64,000 bases of DNA from Eleginops maclovinus (Eukaryota; Chordata; Actinopteri; Perciformes; Eleginopidae): the NCBI RefSeq assembly GCF_036324505.1, contig NC_086368.1, positions 2,046,001 to 2,110,000 of the forward strand, read 5' to 3'. Within the stretch, counting starts at the first letter, position 1, and each line of letters starts with the position of its first letter. Positions 1 to 8,331 of this stretch are shown here, piece after piece. The position numbers were made by a program, and so were the translations under genes. The notes under the pieces are model-generated. The model was not told where the DNA came from, did no database searches, and saw only the letters and a list, made by a program, of their open reading frames with translations.

Positions 1-1529
1 TCCACATCTGGGCTGTAATCCAAGCTGCTATACAGAGTTTAAACAGCATTAAAAATACAGTTGCACCTGGCTAATCTGGAGCCTGCAGGCATGCGACATG
101 CTTGGGAAAGTGAAATGCTTGGATTACTGTAATGCATTCATATAGATGGCCCCAGCTCAGGATGGGGGCACACTTCACTGCATGTCTTAAACCGCTTGAA
201 GAACTTCCACAGGTAGAAGGCACTTCCTGCTCGCTAGTGGTGAGAGCAGGAAGTGAAAGCAAGTGAAGAAAGCAGGTGAGATATCTTCTCTCTCGTCGGC
301 TGGATTTGTTTTTACACTGCGACTAACTTTATATTATTGATTTGTTATGCCCTGAATTATTGTGCTGCGGAATGTACTTGACCGCACTAACTGGTGCAAC
401 ATGGAATATAAATCTATTCAAGGGTCCTTTTTTACAATAACACATATTCTTTATTGGCAATATATTGGTGTCACTCTAGTTTAAAGGCAGGTGCTTTCAT
501 TAAATGTATTATTTTTAATATTGTATTTGTATGGTGTATATACCCATTGTTCTCACATAATCTCATTTGGTGTATTTCATTTTATTCAGCCAAAGTTTTT
601 AGGAGGAGTTTTGTCCTTGTATTTCCAGACACCCTTGACCAATATTGTGGCTCCTTGCCTGTACAAATAAACATGATTGCAGCGTCAATGAGTGAGAGGT
701 AGAGGCGGTGTGTTTAGTATGAAACTCCACGTATCATTCTCCCTCTACTCATTTCTACGATATACTATTAGCTACATGCTAACTGAGGCTAAAAACAATA
801 ACATCCGGTATGACCGGAATTTTAAAATCTGATCCGTCAGGAACAGTGAATTATGTCATTTAATGTTTCAATATATTGATTTATTCTCACATAGCTCAAA
901 TAGACTGTAGAAATGTTTACTGAGCCTGAACTCATTTTATGTATCTTTATCTTCAAAAATAAAGAAATACCAATGTATCGGTCTCATACATTCTGTATGT
1001 CAAAACAACCCCAATATTCAGGGTCAAGACTTTGAAGTTGAAGAACTCCAAACATGAAATGAGTCCAGTCAGAGTCCTCATAAACACAGAAGTGTGTGTT
1101 CTTTAGATTCATACCAGCATCTCTGCATGCTGTTAGCCGGTCTGTATACTCCTTCTACACCAATAACGCCATCTTCATATTTTATCACACACATAGACCA
1201 TGTCTATTACCTTGTGTGCATACTAAAAGTAAAATAATATTATAAAATCTATTAAAATAAGATCTACATTTGGATCATAATACTGTAGCTTCGTTTTGGG
1301 TTTTCTGTGAAGCCCTGTGTGGTGTGTGTGTTTTACCATGACAACTTGCACTGCATGCTGAGCTGCTGGTATTGCACGGATTTATTCACAGCATGTCATT
1401 GTGGCTAGATGTGCAGTTGAAGGACTCTCCACCTGATGAACGTTTCAGCTATAAGTAAATAAAAGCCAATCAATTACAGCACCATGCACACAGGAGAACA
1501 GGAGTAAAGCCTCGGACCAATCAGACCAT
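1..1529. other. No gene recognised; AT-rich flank of the Harbinger element
   Basis: I see no supported coding region, RNA gene or known repeat here. The open frames are short (under 85 codons), carry no recognisable domain and lack plausible exon structure. The right edge is the insertion site of the Harbinger transposon. Confidence 0.5.
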
Positions 1530-1545
1530 GGGCCTGTACTACGAA
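1530..1545 (+). repeat. Left terminal inverted repeat of the Harbinger element
   Basis: The 16 bp GGGCCTGTACTACGAA are matched exactly in reverse complement at 4976-4991. The adjoining 3 bp, CAT, are repeated directly after the right terminus, as expected for a 3-bp Harbinger target duplication. Confidence 0.85.
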
Positions 1546-1915
1546 GCTGGTTTTCTGGCTTACCGGGGTAACTTCGAGAGTAACTTGGTCACGTGCAGCG
1601 TATGTTGCTGGTTAACCCATACTACGAAAGTTGGATATGTTAAAACCGAGGTATGCTGCCATGGCAACATACGTAGGATCCCAAAACTGGTCTTCCCAGT
1701 TTTAGTTCTTGGTTAACCCTAGCAGCCTGTACTACGAAGCTGGTTTTCTGGCTTACCGGGGTAACTTCGAGAGTAACTTGGTCACGTGCAGCGTATGTTG
1801 CTGGTTAACCCATACTACGAAAGTTGGATATGTTAAAACCGAGGTATGCTGCCATGGCAATATACGTAGGATCCCAAAACTGGTCTTCCCAGTTTTAGTT
1901 CTTGGTTAACCCTAG
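1530..1915 (+). repeat. 193-bp tandem duplication of the Harbinger left end
   Basis: Two adjacent units of 193 bp, about 1530-1722 and 1723-1915, differ at one internal position by eye (C/T near 1667 and 1860) and at the first bases of the terminal repeat. Each unit contains two TACTACGAA motifs about 83 bp apart. The second unit keeps CCTGTACTACGAA but has AG instead of GG in front of it, so only the outer copy has the complete terminus. The near identity points to a recent duplication. Confidence 0.85.
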
Positions 1916-1977
1916 GTTTCCGATTAACCACACCCTATTTAGACACCACTCCTCCACCGACATGTCCCCTAAAGACA

Positions 1978-3389
1978 ATGCCAGCATACCTGGACGATCC
2001 GTACGATATAGGCGCGCAGATTGTGAGGGGCTCTCTTCGGAGGGCGAGGGTATTTAGAGACCGCCACAATCCGCTGGCGTACCCGGACGATGTTCTCCAT
2101 GAAAGATATAGATTCTCAGCTGAGGGAATTCGTTACCTATGCCAGCTGCTCGAGGCGGACGTCTCTAATGTAACCCGCCGAAGTCAGGCCCTCACAATCG
2201 AGCAAATGTTATGTCTTTCATTGCGCTATTTCGCCAGCGGACAATATATGTATTCCATCGGTGATGCTGAAAACCTGAGTAAGAACACTGTATGCCGGGT
2301 GATACGGAAGGTGGTACTTGCTCTCACTAAACTGGTGGATGCATTTGTTGTATTCCCTGGCCATTTGCCTGCACGTCAGATAAAAGAAGGGTTCTATGCA
2401 ATCGCTGGTAATATGCCACTAATCTAAAAATAGGTAATTTGCACATTTCATAATTGTGACTGGCAACTGATTTGACTAACAAAATATCTAGGTTTCCCAA
2501 GAGTAATTGGAGCCATTGATTGTACGCACATTCCTATCAGTGCACCCCTGGGAGAGCATGAGCGGGATTTTGTGAATAGAAAGTCCAAACACACCATCAA
2601 TGTCCAGGTAATACACAAGACTAACAGATTAACAGTAGGCGTACATTGTACAGTCCACGATTCATTGGAATAGGTAATGTCAACCTGTCAATTCCTGTTG
2701 TCATGTAGAATGATTTCCTGTCCTCTGCATGGGGTGGTGTCATTTACATGCGCAACAGCATGCCTCACCTGTTATGTTCCTTACCTGTGCACATATTCTT
2801 AGATGACATGCGATCACCACTATATGATCACAAGCCTGGATGCAAGGTGGCCAGGGTCAGTCCATGACTCCCGTATATTCAGAGAATCATCACTGTCTGA
2901 CAGATTCCACCAAGGTAAAAGTCCTATATCGATTTACCTGAAGTAATATGCTTTAATAGTGAACATGAAATCAGTGTGACAGTTGTTTAATTTTTCCTCC
3001 ATTTCATCTAAGGGCAATTTGATGGAATCCTGCTGGGGGACCGTGGCTACGCATGCATGAAGTTCCTCATCACACCATTTCCTGATCCACAAACAAGGCA
3101 ACAGAGATCATTTAATCATGCACACAGTGTCACTAGGGCCAGGATCGAAATGACATTTGGCATATTGAAGGCCCGATTCGCCTGCCTGAAGGTCCTTCGG
3201 GTCAAGCCAGACAGGGCCTGCCAAACCATAGCAGCATGTGTGGTTCTTCAGAATGTCGCCACAATAAGGAAGGAAAGAGTGCCCCCTCATGATCCTCCCC
3301 CACCCCCTGATATTACTGATCCAATCACCCTGGATCATCCAACAGGCCGTGCTGTCAGGGATGCCATTACCAACCGGTTTTTCCAATGA
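1978..3389 (+). CDS. Harbinger (HARBI1-like) DDE transposase, four exons, intact
   Basis: The exons are 1978-2407, 2492-2607, 2803-2914 and 3013-3389. All introns are GT-AG, and the spliced frame is 344 codons plus stop, close to the length of vertebrate HARBI1 (about 350). The protein is the nuclease that cuts and rejoins the transposon ends. The DDE triad is visible: Asp153 in GAIDCTH, Asp229 in LLGDRGY and Glu265 in RARIEMTFG. A conserved HDSR motif (residues 203-206) and WPGS lie between the first two acidic residues. The N-terminal part (VTRRSQALTIEQMLCLSLRYF, residues 65-85, then NTVCRVIRKV) resembles the helix-turn-helix-like N-terminus of the family. The start at 1978 is the first ATG in this frame; the ATG at 1962 is out of frame. 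An AATAAA at 3420-3425 lies about 30 bp after the stop. The gene converges on the SANT/Myb-like gene, its expected partner. Activity is inferred from integrity only. Confidence 0.9.
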
Positions 3390-3419
3390 ATTGTACACAC
3401 CACAAATTAAATGCACAAA

Positions 3420-3425
3420 AATAAA
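3420..3425 (+). promoter_or_regulatory. Polyadenylation signal AATAAA of the transposase gene
   Basis: A canonical AATAAA lies 31 bp after the transposase stop codon. The partner gene on the other strand stops at 3454, so the two convergent 3' ends are only about 60 bp apart and their transcripts probably overlap. Confidence 0.6.
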
Positions 3426-3453
3426 GACATGTCACACCAATCTCTGATATTAT

Positions 3454-4776
3454 TCATTTATTAGATGACTCTCTTTCCTGCAAGAAGAAAAGGTGACGAA
3501 AAGCCAGATCAATGACACACATATAGGGTGTGGGTAGCCTATATATTAATGGAGTGATAAGACAATACCTTCTTCTCATGTTCCAGCTTTTCTATTTCTA
3601 ATTCCAGCTTTCTGATCTCCAGCCTCTTCTTTGTGCGGTCCAGCTCCAGCACCTTCTTGTATAAACTGCGGACATTGTCCACTGTGGCCTACACAACCCC
3701 CACCCCATGTTGTACACATTAGCCTAGTATGCATTATATTCAGTAATTAAACAAGGAAGGAGAAACTGTACTTTGTCTGACTGTGAGGTCCCTGGGAGGG
3801 AGGCTTCAGGAGGGGAAAGCTCCTCCAAGTCCTCCTAACACACACACACACACACACATTGCATTAATGACACAGGTCACTTGATTCAGACAGTACTGAC
3901 AAATGATGCTCACCCTCCTAGGACATTAATGTGGCATATAGTAGCAGTAAAGTGTTTTAACCTGCATGTGTGTGTCGGAGGGGGCTGTGAGGGTCTCGTC
4001 ATCATCATCATCATCATCATCATCCTGAAAAGATTCAGAATTTTACGCTGCACCCATACTTTAGGGGTGACATAGCCTAATTTACATGTCATGGATGTTA
4101 TCCATTTGAATTACCTGTGTCAGAGGATGAATGCATCCTGGTGGCTGCAGGGTTGTGATGTTTCCACCCTCGACTGCATGCAACAGAAGACACATGTTAC
4201 TGATGATTCAGGGGAAGAAAGCCAAAATACTCTAACATGAAGAACGATGAATGCCATACATTACCTTGCACATAGCGGGTGGACATTTCAGCTGCCCCAG
4301 GGTTAGACTGTACCCCTGCCACACACACACACACACACACACACACATTCTTACTTACCATTCTGAATGATGTTTTTGTACTTCATCTTCACCTGCTGCC
4401 AGGTCCGTTTGGCGCTGCTGGTACCTCTGGAAGTATTTAAGGGACATACACAGAATTAGTGAAGGGGACTAAACATTCAGTTGTCCTGCTTCATTTGTGG
4501 TTGCACATACGATACAGTAACGTTCCGACTGTTATTGTACATCGTCCTGACATACTGTATTCAGGTTGGGATTATTTTAACGGACATATAGGCCTAGAAG
4601 TAAAGAAATAGGCCTACTTACGAATTTACGCGGTCTGTAATTTGCTGCCAACACCCCAGTCGCGCCTTGTTTGCTGCCGCGGTGTTGGATTTAGCAGCCA
4701 GGGTCGGTTTATACTCTTCATAACTCCTCATTATGATCTCGCATTCCTCTTCTGTGAAATAGGGAGAGCGCGCCAT
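3454..4776 (-). CDS. Harbinger SANT/Myb-like DNA-binding protein, eight exons, intact
   Basis: In transcript order the exons are 4776-4622, 4426-4359, 4315-4265, 4173-4115, 4024-3962, 3834-3772, 3688-3569 and 3477-3454. All introns are GT-AG and all junctions keep frame, giving 200 codons plus TGA. The N-terminus (SPYFTEEECEIIM, then GCWQQITDRVN and TWQQVKMKYKNI) is a trihelix SANT/Myb-like domain of the kind encoded by the second Harbinger gene. In known elements that protein helps nuclear import of the transposase and its recruitment to the transposon ends. Residues 112-120 are nine aspartates encoded by a GAT microsatellite. Residues 154-193 are rich in Lys, Leu and Glu with heptad spacing and probably form a coiled coil. 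The TGA overlaps an AATAAA (AATAAATGA), a possible polyadenylation signal. Exon 8 codes only seven residues and is the least certain; reading on through exon 7 would give a slightly different short tail. Confidence 0.82.
3998..4024 (-). repeat. (GAT)n trinucleotide tract coding poly-Asp
   Basis: Eight GAT codons followed by GAC open exon 5 of the SANT/Myb-like gene, directly after the splice acceptor, and code for nine Asp. Length change in units of three would be tolerated in frame. Confidence 0.8.
4321..4347. repeat. (AC)n microsatellite in an intron of the SANT/Myb-like gene
   Basis: An AC run of 27 bp lies in the intron between exons 2 and 3 on the - strand, just upstream of the exon 3 acceptor, where it reads as GT repeats. 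A shorter (AC)n run lies in the intron next to exon 6 near 3838-3859. Confidence 0.9.
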
Positions 4777-4975
4777 GATCGAGAGTGTTTTTTTGCGCTG
4801 GTACCACCCCTTTTATGTGAACGCGCAGTAACTCTGGTTGAGTGAACACAGGTTCAACTGATCAACTTCATAATCAGCGTCGTAGTACCGTTTAAGACCA
4901 ATCAAGATGTCCAGGTTTAGTCAACCCCGGGTTACCGCGGAAACCCTGAGTTAGTTCTAAGTAGGTTGAACTCCG

Positions 4976-4991
4976 TTCGTAGTACAGGCCC
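4976..4991 (-). repeat. Right terminal inverted repeat of the Harbinger element
   Basis: This is the exact reverse complement of 1530-1545 and is followed by CAT. Similarity to the left end stops after 16 bp. Confidence 0.85.
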
Positions 4992-5284
4992 CATGTGTGG
5001 GGACCATGGGTGTATGGGCATGGCTATTGTGACGTCAGGAACCGTTAGGAATGACTTCCATGCCCTATTAGCATTTTTAGGTCACGTAAACAACAATGGC
5101 TACAGCACAGGAACTGGTCACTTTTTATAGTGACAGCCTACTTCGCTGACATCCCAAAGTCTGTTCAGAAGGGTTTAAACTCATATAATTCAAATAGGGT
5201 GATATCAGTGAGCACAATGTCAGGTGGAAGTCTAACAGGGAAAGTCTAGGCCTCAATGAAAAAAAAAGCTACGATGTTAAGGTG

Positions 5285-5590
5285 AGAAAGTAAGGGTGTT
5301 GGTAGTGCTAGCTAATGTAAACACGGGGCGATGCAGACCGTCTTTTGGCCGTGTTGGGGTATGGTAAGGGCTAGCTAGCCTGGTTTTCAGCGTAACATAC
5401 AATTTTACACGTTTTGCTCATGAAATAACGTTACAACACACCGGGAATGTCTTAGAAACATAGCTTGACAGGTTAGTGAATGTAGGGTTGGAAGCTAGCG
5501 CTAGCTATCTAATGTAAACATAGGCTGTGCGTTGCTGATTGTCCTTTAGCTGTCTTAGGGTTTGATGGGGGTTAGTTAGTTAAAATTATG
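5285..5590. repeat. Diverged tandem duplication of about 190-197 bp
   Basis: A stretch around 5307-5390 (GCTAGCTAATGTAAACA, then a GTCTTTTGGC-like segment and GGGTATGGTAAGGG) recurs in diverged form around 5490-5580 (GCTAGCTATCTAATGTAAAC, GTCCTTTAGC, GGGTTTGATGGGGG). The spacing is about 197 bp. I do not recognise the family. It lies between the Harbinger element and the THAP exon remnant. Confidence 0.5.
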
Positions 5591-5735
5591 TTAAGTTCAG
5601 TTAAAAGTTCATCGAAAAATTAACTTTTTCACTTCTTTTGAACTAGTTCATGCACAACACTGTTAACATCTGAAGTTTGGCTAGCTAGTAACCGCTAGCC
5701 TGTTATTATTGTTCATCATTTGAGATCCAAATTAC

Positions 5736-5850
5736 CGTAGCAACTTCAGCCATCTTTTCTTATCTTTCTCATCGAGGGGAAATCGGTAAAAGAGATGGTT
5801 TTGTCGACATCATTTCTGTTACCACAACACGGGACACAACACTGCACCAT
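5736..5850 (-). pseudogene. THAP-domain first exon remnant with a frameshift
   Basis: From an ATG at 5850 on the - strand the frame reads MVQCCVPCCGNRNDVDKTIS followed by F-x-x-FP. This is the N-terminal part of a THAP zinc finger (C2CH, start MVxCCVPxCGNR). After FP the frame runs to a stop, but a shift of one base continues as LDEKDKKRWLKLLR, the expected THAP helix, up to a possible splice donor (CGG|GTAATT) at 5736/5735. Known sources of THAP exons are P-element/THAP9-like and Kolobok-like transposons and cellular THAP genes. I do not see the next exons. The nearby repeat at 5946-6431, also present at 38.9 kb, suggests a transposon origin. Confidence 0.5.
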
Positions 5851-5945
5851 TTTACTGCCGCTGACAGTAGTAGAAACCATTAGAATGTTAACGAGTGGAC
5901 ACGGAAGTGGCTTTTTGTATATGATGACGTAGCGACTAGCCATCC

Positions 5946-6431
5946 CGATAATAAGAACTGGACACAGCGTTGGAGGCGGGGCCTCGTTCATTCCTATGAG
6001 AGCTGCTCATTGGCGCATAAAGACAAAATGGACTAAGATTCTCGAGAGCAAAACGTCACATATTACCCATGATGCCTGGCTGTCGAGAGCATAGAGCATG
6101 CGCAGTTGAGTTTTAAGCTCCGCCCCCGATCTCCCGCTCTCTGCTCAGTAGAATGAATGGAGAGAGAAAATAAATCTGGATTCAGCTTTTAGCACATTTT
6201 ACAACTTTAAGGACCTAATGTTTTTAATAAGGGCTATAAAAGGGTTCATACTGGGTAGTTTATTTAGTTTAAAAAAAAATTATCCACCGATTCACAGAGG
6301 TCTCTTTCCCAAAGTAAGTCAATGGGAAAAAGTCTTTCTGGGCCGGGTGACGTCATGGATGGATACGGAAGTTGTAGTACTGCCAGTTGGCCACTAATAT
6401 TTTCCTCAGCATCCGGAGCACTTCCTGGGGT
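5946..6431 (-). repeat. Promoter-like interspersed repeat, copy 1
   Basis: About 485 bp are closely matched in inverted orientation by 38853-39341, and a fragment is found at 36607-36718. Read on the - strand it starts near CCCCAGGAAGTG. It contains a CRE palindrome TGACGTCA (6348-6355), a GC box (GGGGGCGGAG-type, near 6120), an NRF1-like GCATGCGCA (6096-6104) and a second GC-rich segment near 5970. On the - strand it leads straight into the THAP exon remnant, so it may be the 5' promoter end of a THAP-type transposon. The superfamily is not established. Confidence 0.6.
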
Positions 6432-6693
6432 CTTGGTGAGGACAGGTGGAGCCATTTTGATCACGCAAGAATCCCATAGAAATATGCCTTGTGATAAATG
6501 CAATACATAGCTGTCCCGTACTATCCATTGACATTTGTTCATTGAGTCAAGAGGTGCTGTGTGGCTAGTTGTATCAGTGTTGATGGTAGAGGAAGCAGTA
6601 TAAATGCAGTACGTGAGAATAATAATATATTAGCACAAGTAGTACTTCTGAGTTATGAGAACAACAATGCAGCCAGAATAATGTATTTTTAAA

Positions 6694-7290
6694 TAGGGGT
6701 GGAAAAAGTACTCAGATCTTGTACTTGAGTAAAAGTAGAAGTACTCAGATCTTGTAGGCTACTTGAGTAAAGTAGAAGTAGTCAGATCTTGTATTTAGGT
6801 AAAAGTAGAAGTACTCAGATCTTGTACTTGAGTAAAGTAGAAGTACCAGAGTGTAGGAATACTCTGTCACAGTAAAAGTCCTGCATTCAAAATGTTCCTC
6901 CAGTGAAAGAAGAAAGTACTCTCATCTAAATGTACTTAAAGTAGCGACAGTAAAAGTAGTCATTGTTTGATTGGTCCATTTCAGAATAATATCTCTGATA
7001 TGTTTTATAATGATTGATCATTAAAGTGTTCTCAGAGCTGGTAAAGGTGCAGCTAGTTTGAATGGCTTTGTATACTGCAGGGTAGCTGCTGGATTTACTG
7101 CAGGTGAACTAAAGTCTGATTTAAGGGCTGATTATATTTACCATCATTAATCCAGATCTGTAAAGAAACTAAAGGGATTAAATACAGGTAGTGGAGTAAA
7201 AGTACACCATTTACCTTTGAATTGTAGTGGGGTAGAAGTACAAAGTGGAAATACAAGTCATACAATACTTGTACATGTACTTTTAGTTAC
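6694..7290 (+). mobile_element. hAT-like nonautonomous element with 33-bp minisatellite, copy 1
   Basis: The element begins with GGGGTGGAAAAAGTACTC, followed by about five units of a 33-bp repeat (key parts CAGATCTTGTACTTGAGTAA and AAGTAGAAGTACT). It then has a unique core with GTAGCGACAGTAAAAGTAG and TTGTTTGATTGGTCC that is shared with the copies at 33.7 and 51.4 kb. The start CAG/GGGTGG resembles a hAT-type terminus, but I found no clear target duplication. The right end near 7290 is approximate. Confidence 0.6.
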
Positions 7291-8229
7291 TGTCATCCAG
7301 CTGACTGGCTGGATGAGGATTGCTGTGATATCCTTCCAAGTCCCAAAAAGTCTGAGTTTGTGTATCAGCGCTGACAGGTGTCACAGCTGAGTGTGAGAGA
7401 TAGTGCTGCTTGACAAACGCTGCTTCCAGAGCAGAAATTGGGTTGGTGTCGCTGTCCTGTGTCGCTCTGATGCTGTGTGATGTGCTTTTTCAGGGGCAAC
7501 TGTAAGAATGCATTTGTAATCATCTGATGTTAGACAACTTTTCTTTTTTATGATCTGGTTTTCCAGAAAGGAGGCCTCCAATTCAGCGGGTGCTCAGAAA
7601 TGTTTATGTGATGTCACATCTGTTGTGTTTGTCGCAGGGAATAGCTTATTCTTCAGGACTCCAACTGTAGCCTGCTTTTATCCATTCTCTGATAGGAAAC
7701 TACAATAGTTTCAGCTGAATGCTTTTCATGTCCTCTAAACACCAGCATCAACAGTCATGTCGAGCTTGCTGCACGTCAACTTTGCATAACTCATTTTTTA
7801 CTATTGATTCAACCCAAAGCCCCAAACATTAGGGCGTGTGTTTGATCAGCAGAGGTAGTCAGCGGGAGCAGTGACTGTGACGTGCGCTTTTAAAGCCTTT
7901 GTAGCAGCAATGGGTGAAAAATGTAAGATCTCCCCGAAGTTGGACAATCAAAGAGGCTGATGAGCCGCAGGGCCTGACAGCAAAGACAATTCATGGGGAC
8001 AAGGGGCTCAGGGCAGAGAGAGAGAGGCTGAATCACATCCCGGCTCTTTTGGCACATTGACTACGAGGGAAGCATTTTGTCGACGGATTTCACATCACAG
8101 AAAGTGGCAAGGAAACAGAGCCACTGAAGAAAACCATGCCGGGATATAAAAGGTGGGCCACGTGAGTGATGGTGCTGCTATGAGGACAGGAGGTTCAACT
8201 AAAGGAAGTTGCTTTACGTGACGCTGCGG

Positions 8230-8230
<1 letters not shown>
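7291..8230. other. No gene recognised
   Basis: No coding region is supported. A TATAAAAGG (8145-8153) followed by an E-box CACGTG (8159-8164) is present, but no open frame or splice structure follows it, so a promoter is only a weak possibility. Confidence 0.3.
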
Positions 8231-8289
<59 letters not shown>

Positions 8290-8331
8290 GCGTGTGCGTG
8301 TGCGTGTGCGTGTGCGTGTGCGTGTGTGTGT
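8231..8331. repeat. (TG)n and (TGTGCG)n compound microsatellite
   Basis: About 50 bp of pure TG is followed by about seven units in which every third dinucleotide is CG. This creates a row of CpG sites at 6-bp spacing. Confidence 0.95.

Larger units (their letters stand above)
1530..4991. mobile_element. PIF/Harbinger DNA transposon, apparently full length with both genes
   Basis: The element is bounded by a perfect 16-bp terminal inverted repeat, GGGCCTGTACTACGAA at 1530-1545 and its reverse complement at 4976-4991. CAT directly flanks both ends (1527-1529 and 4992-4994); if the first G is excluded from the repeat, the flanking duplication reads CCATG on both sides. Inside are two convergent genes, a HARBI1-type DDE transposase (+) and a SANT/Myb-like protein (-), which is the known organisation of animal Harbinger elements. 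Both can be read without premature stops. The motif TACTACGAA recurs at 1537, 1620, 1730 and 1813 on the + strand and at 4976-4984 on the - strand, with a variant at 4878-4887. The length of about 3.46 kb includes a 193-bp duplication of the left end. Confidence 0.9.

Noticed and set aside
3108..3416. Open frame antisense to transposase exon 4
   Set aside because: It is the shadow of the real coding exon on the opposite strand.
8145..8164. TATA box plus E-box promoter
   Set aside because: Motifs this short occur by chance, and no transcript or coding exon can be placed after them.
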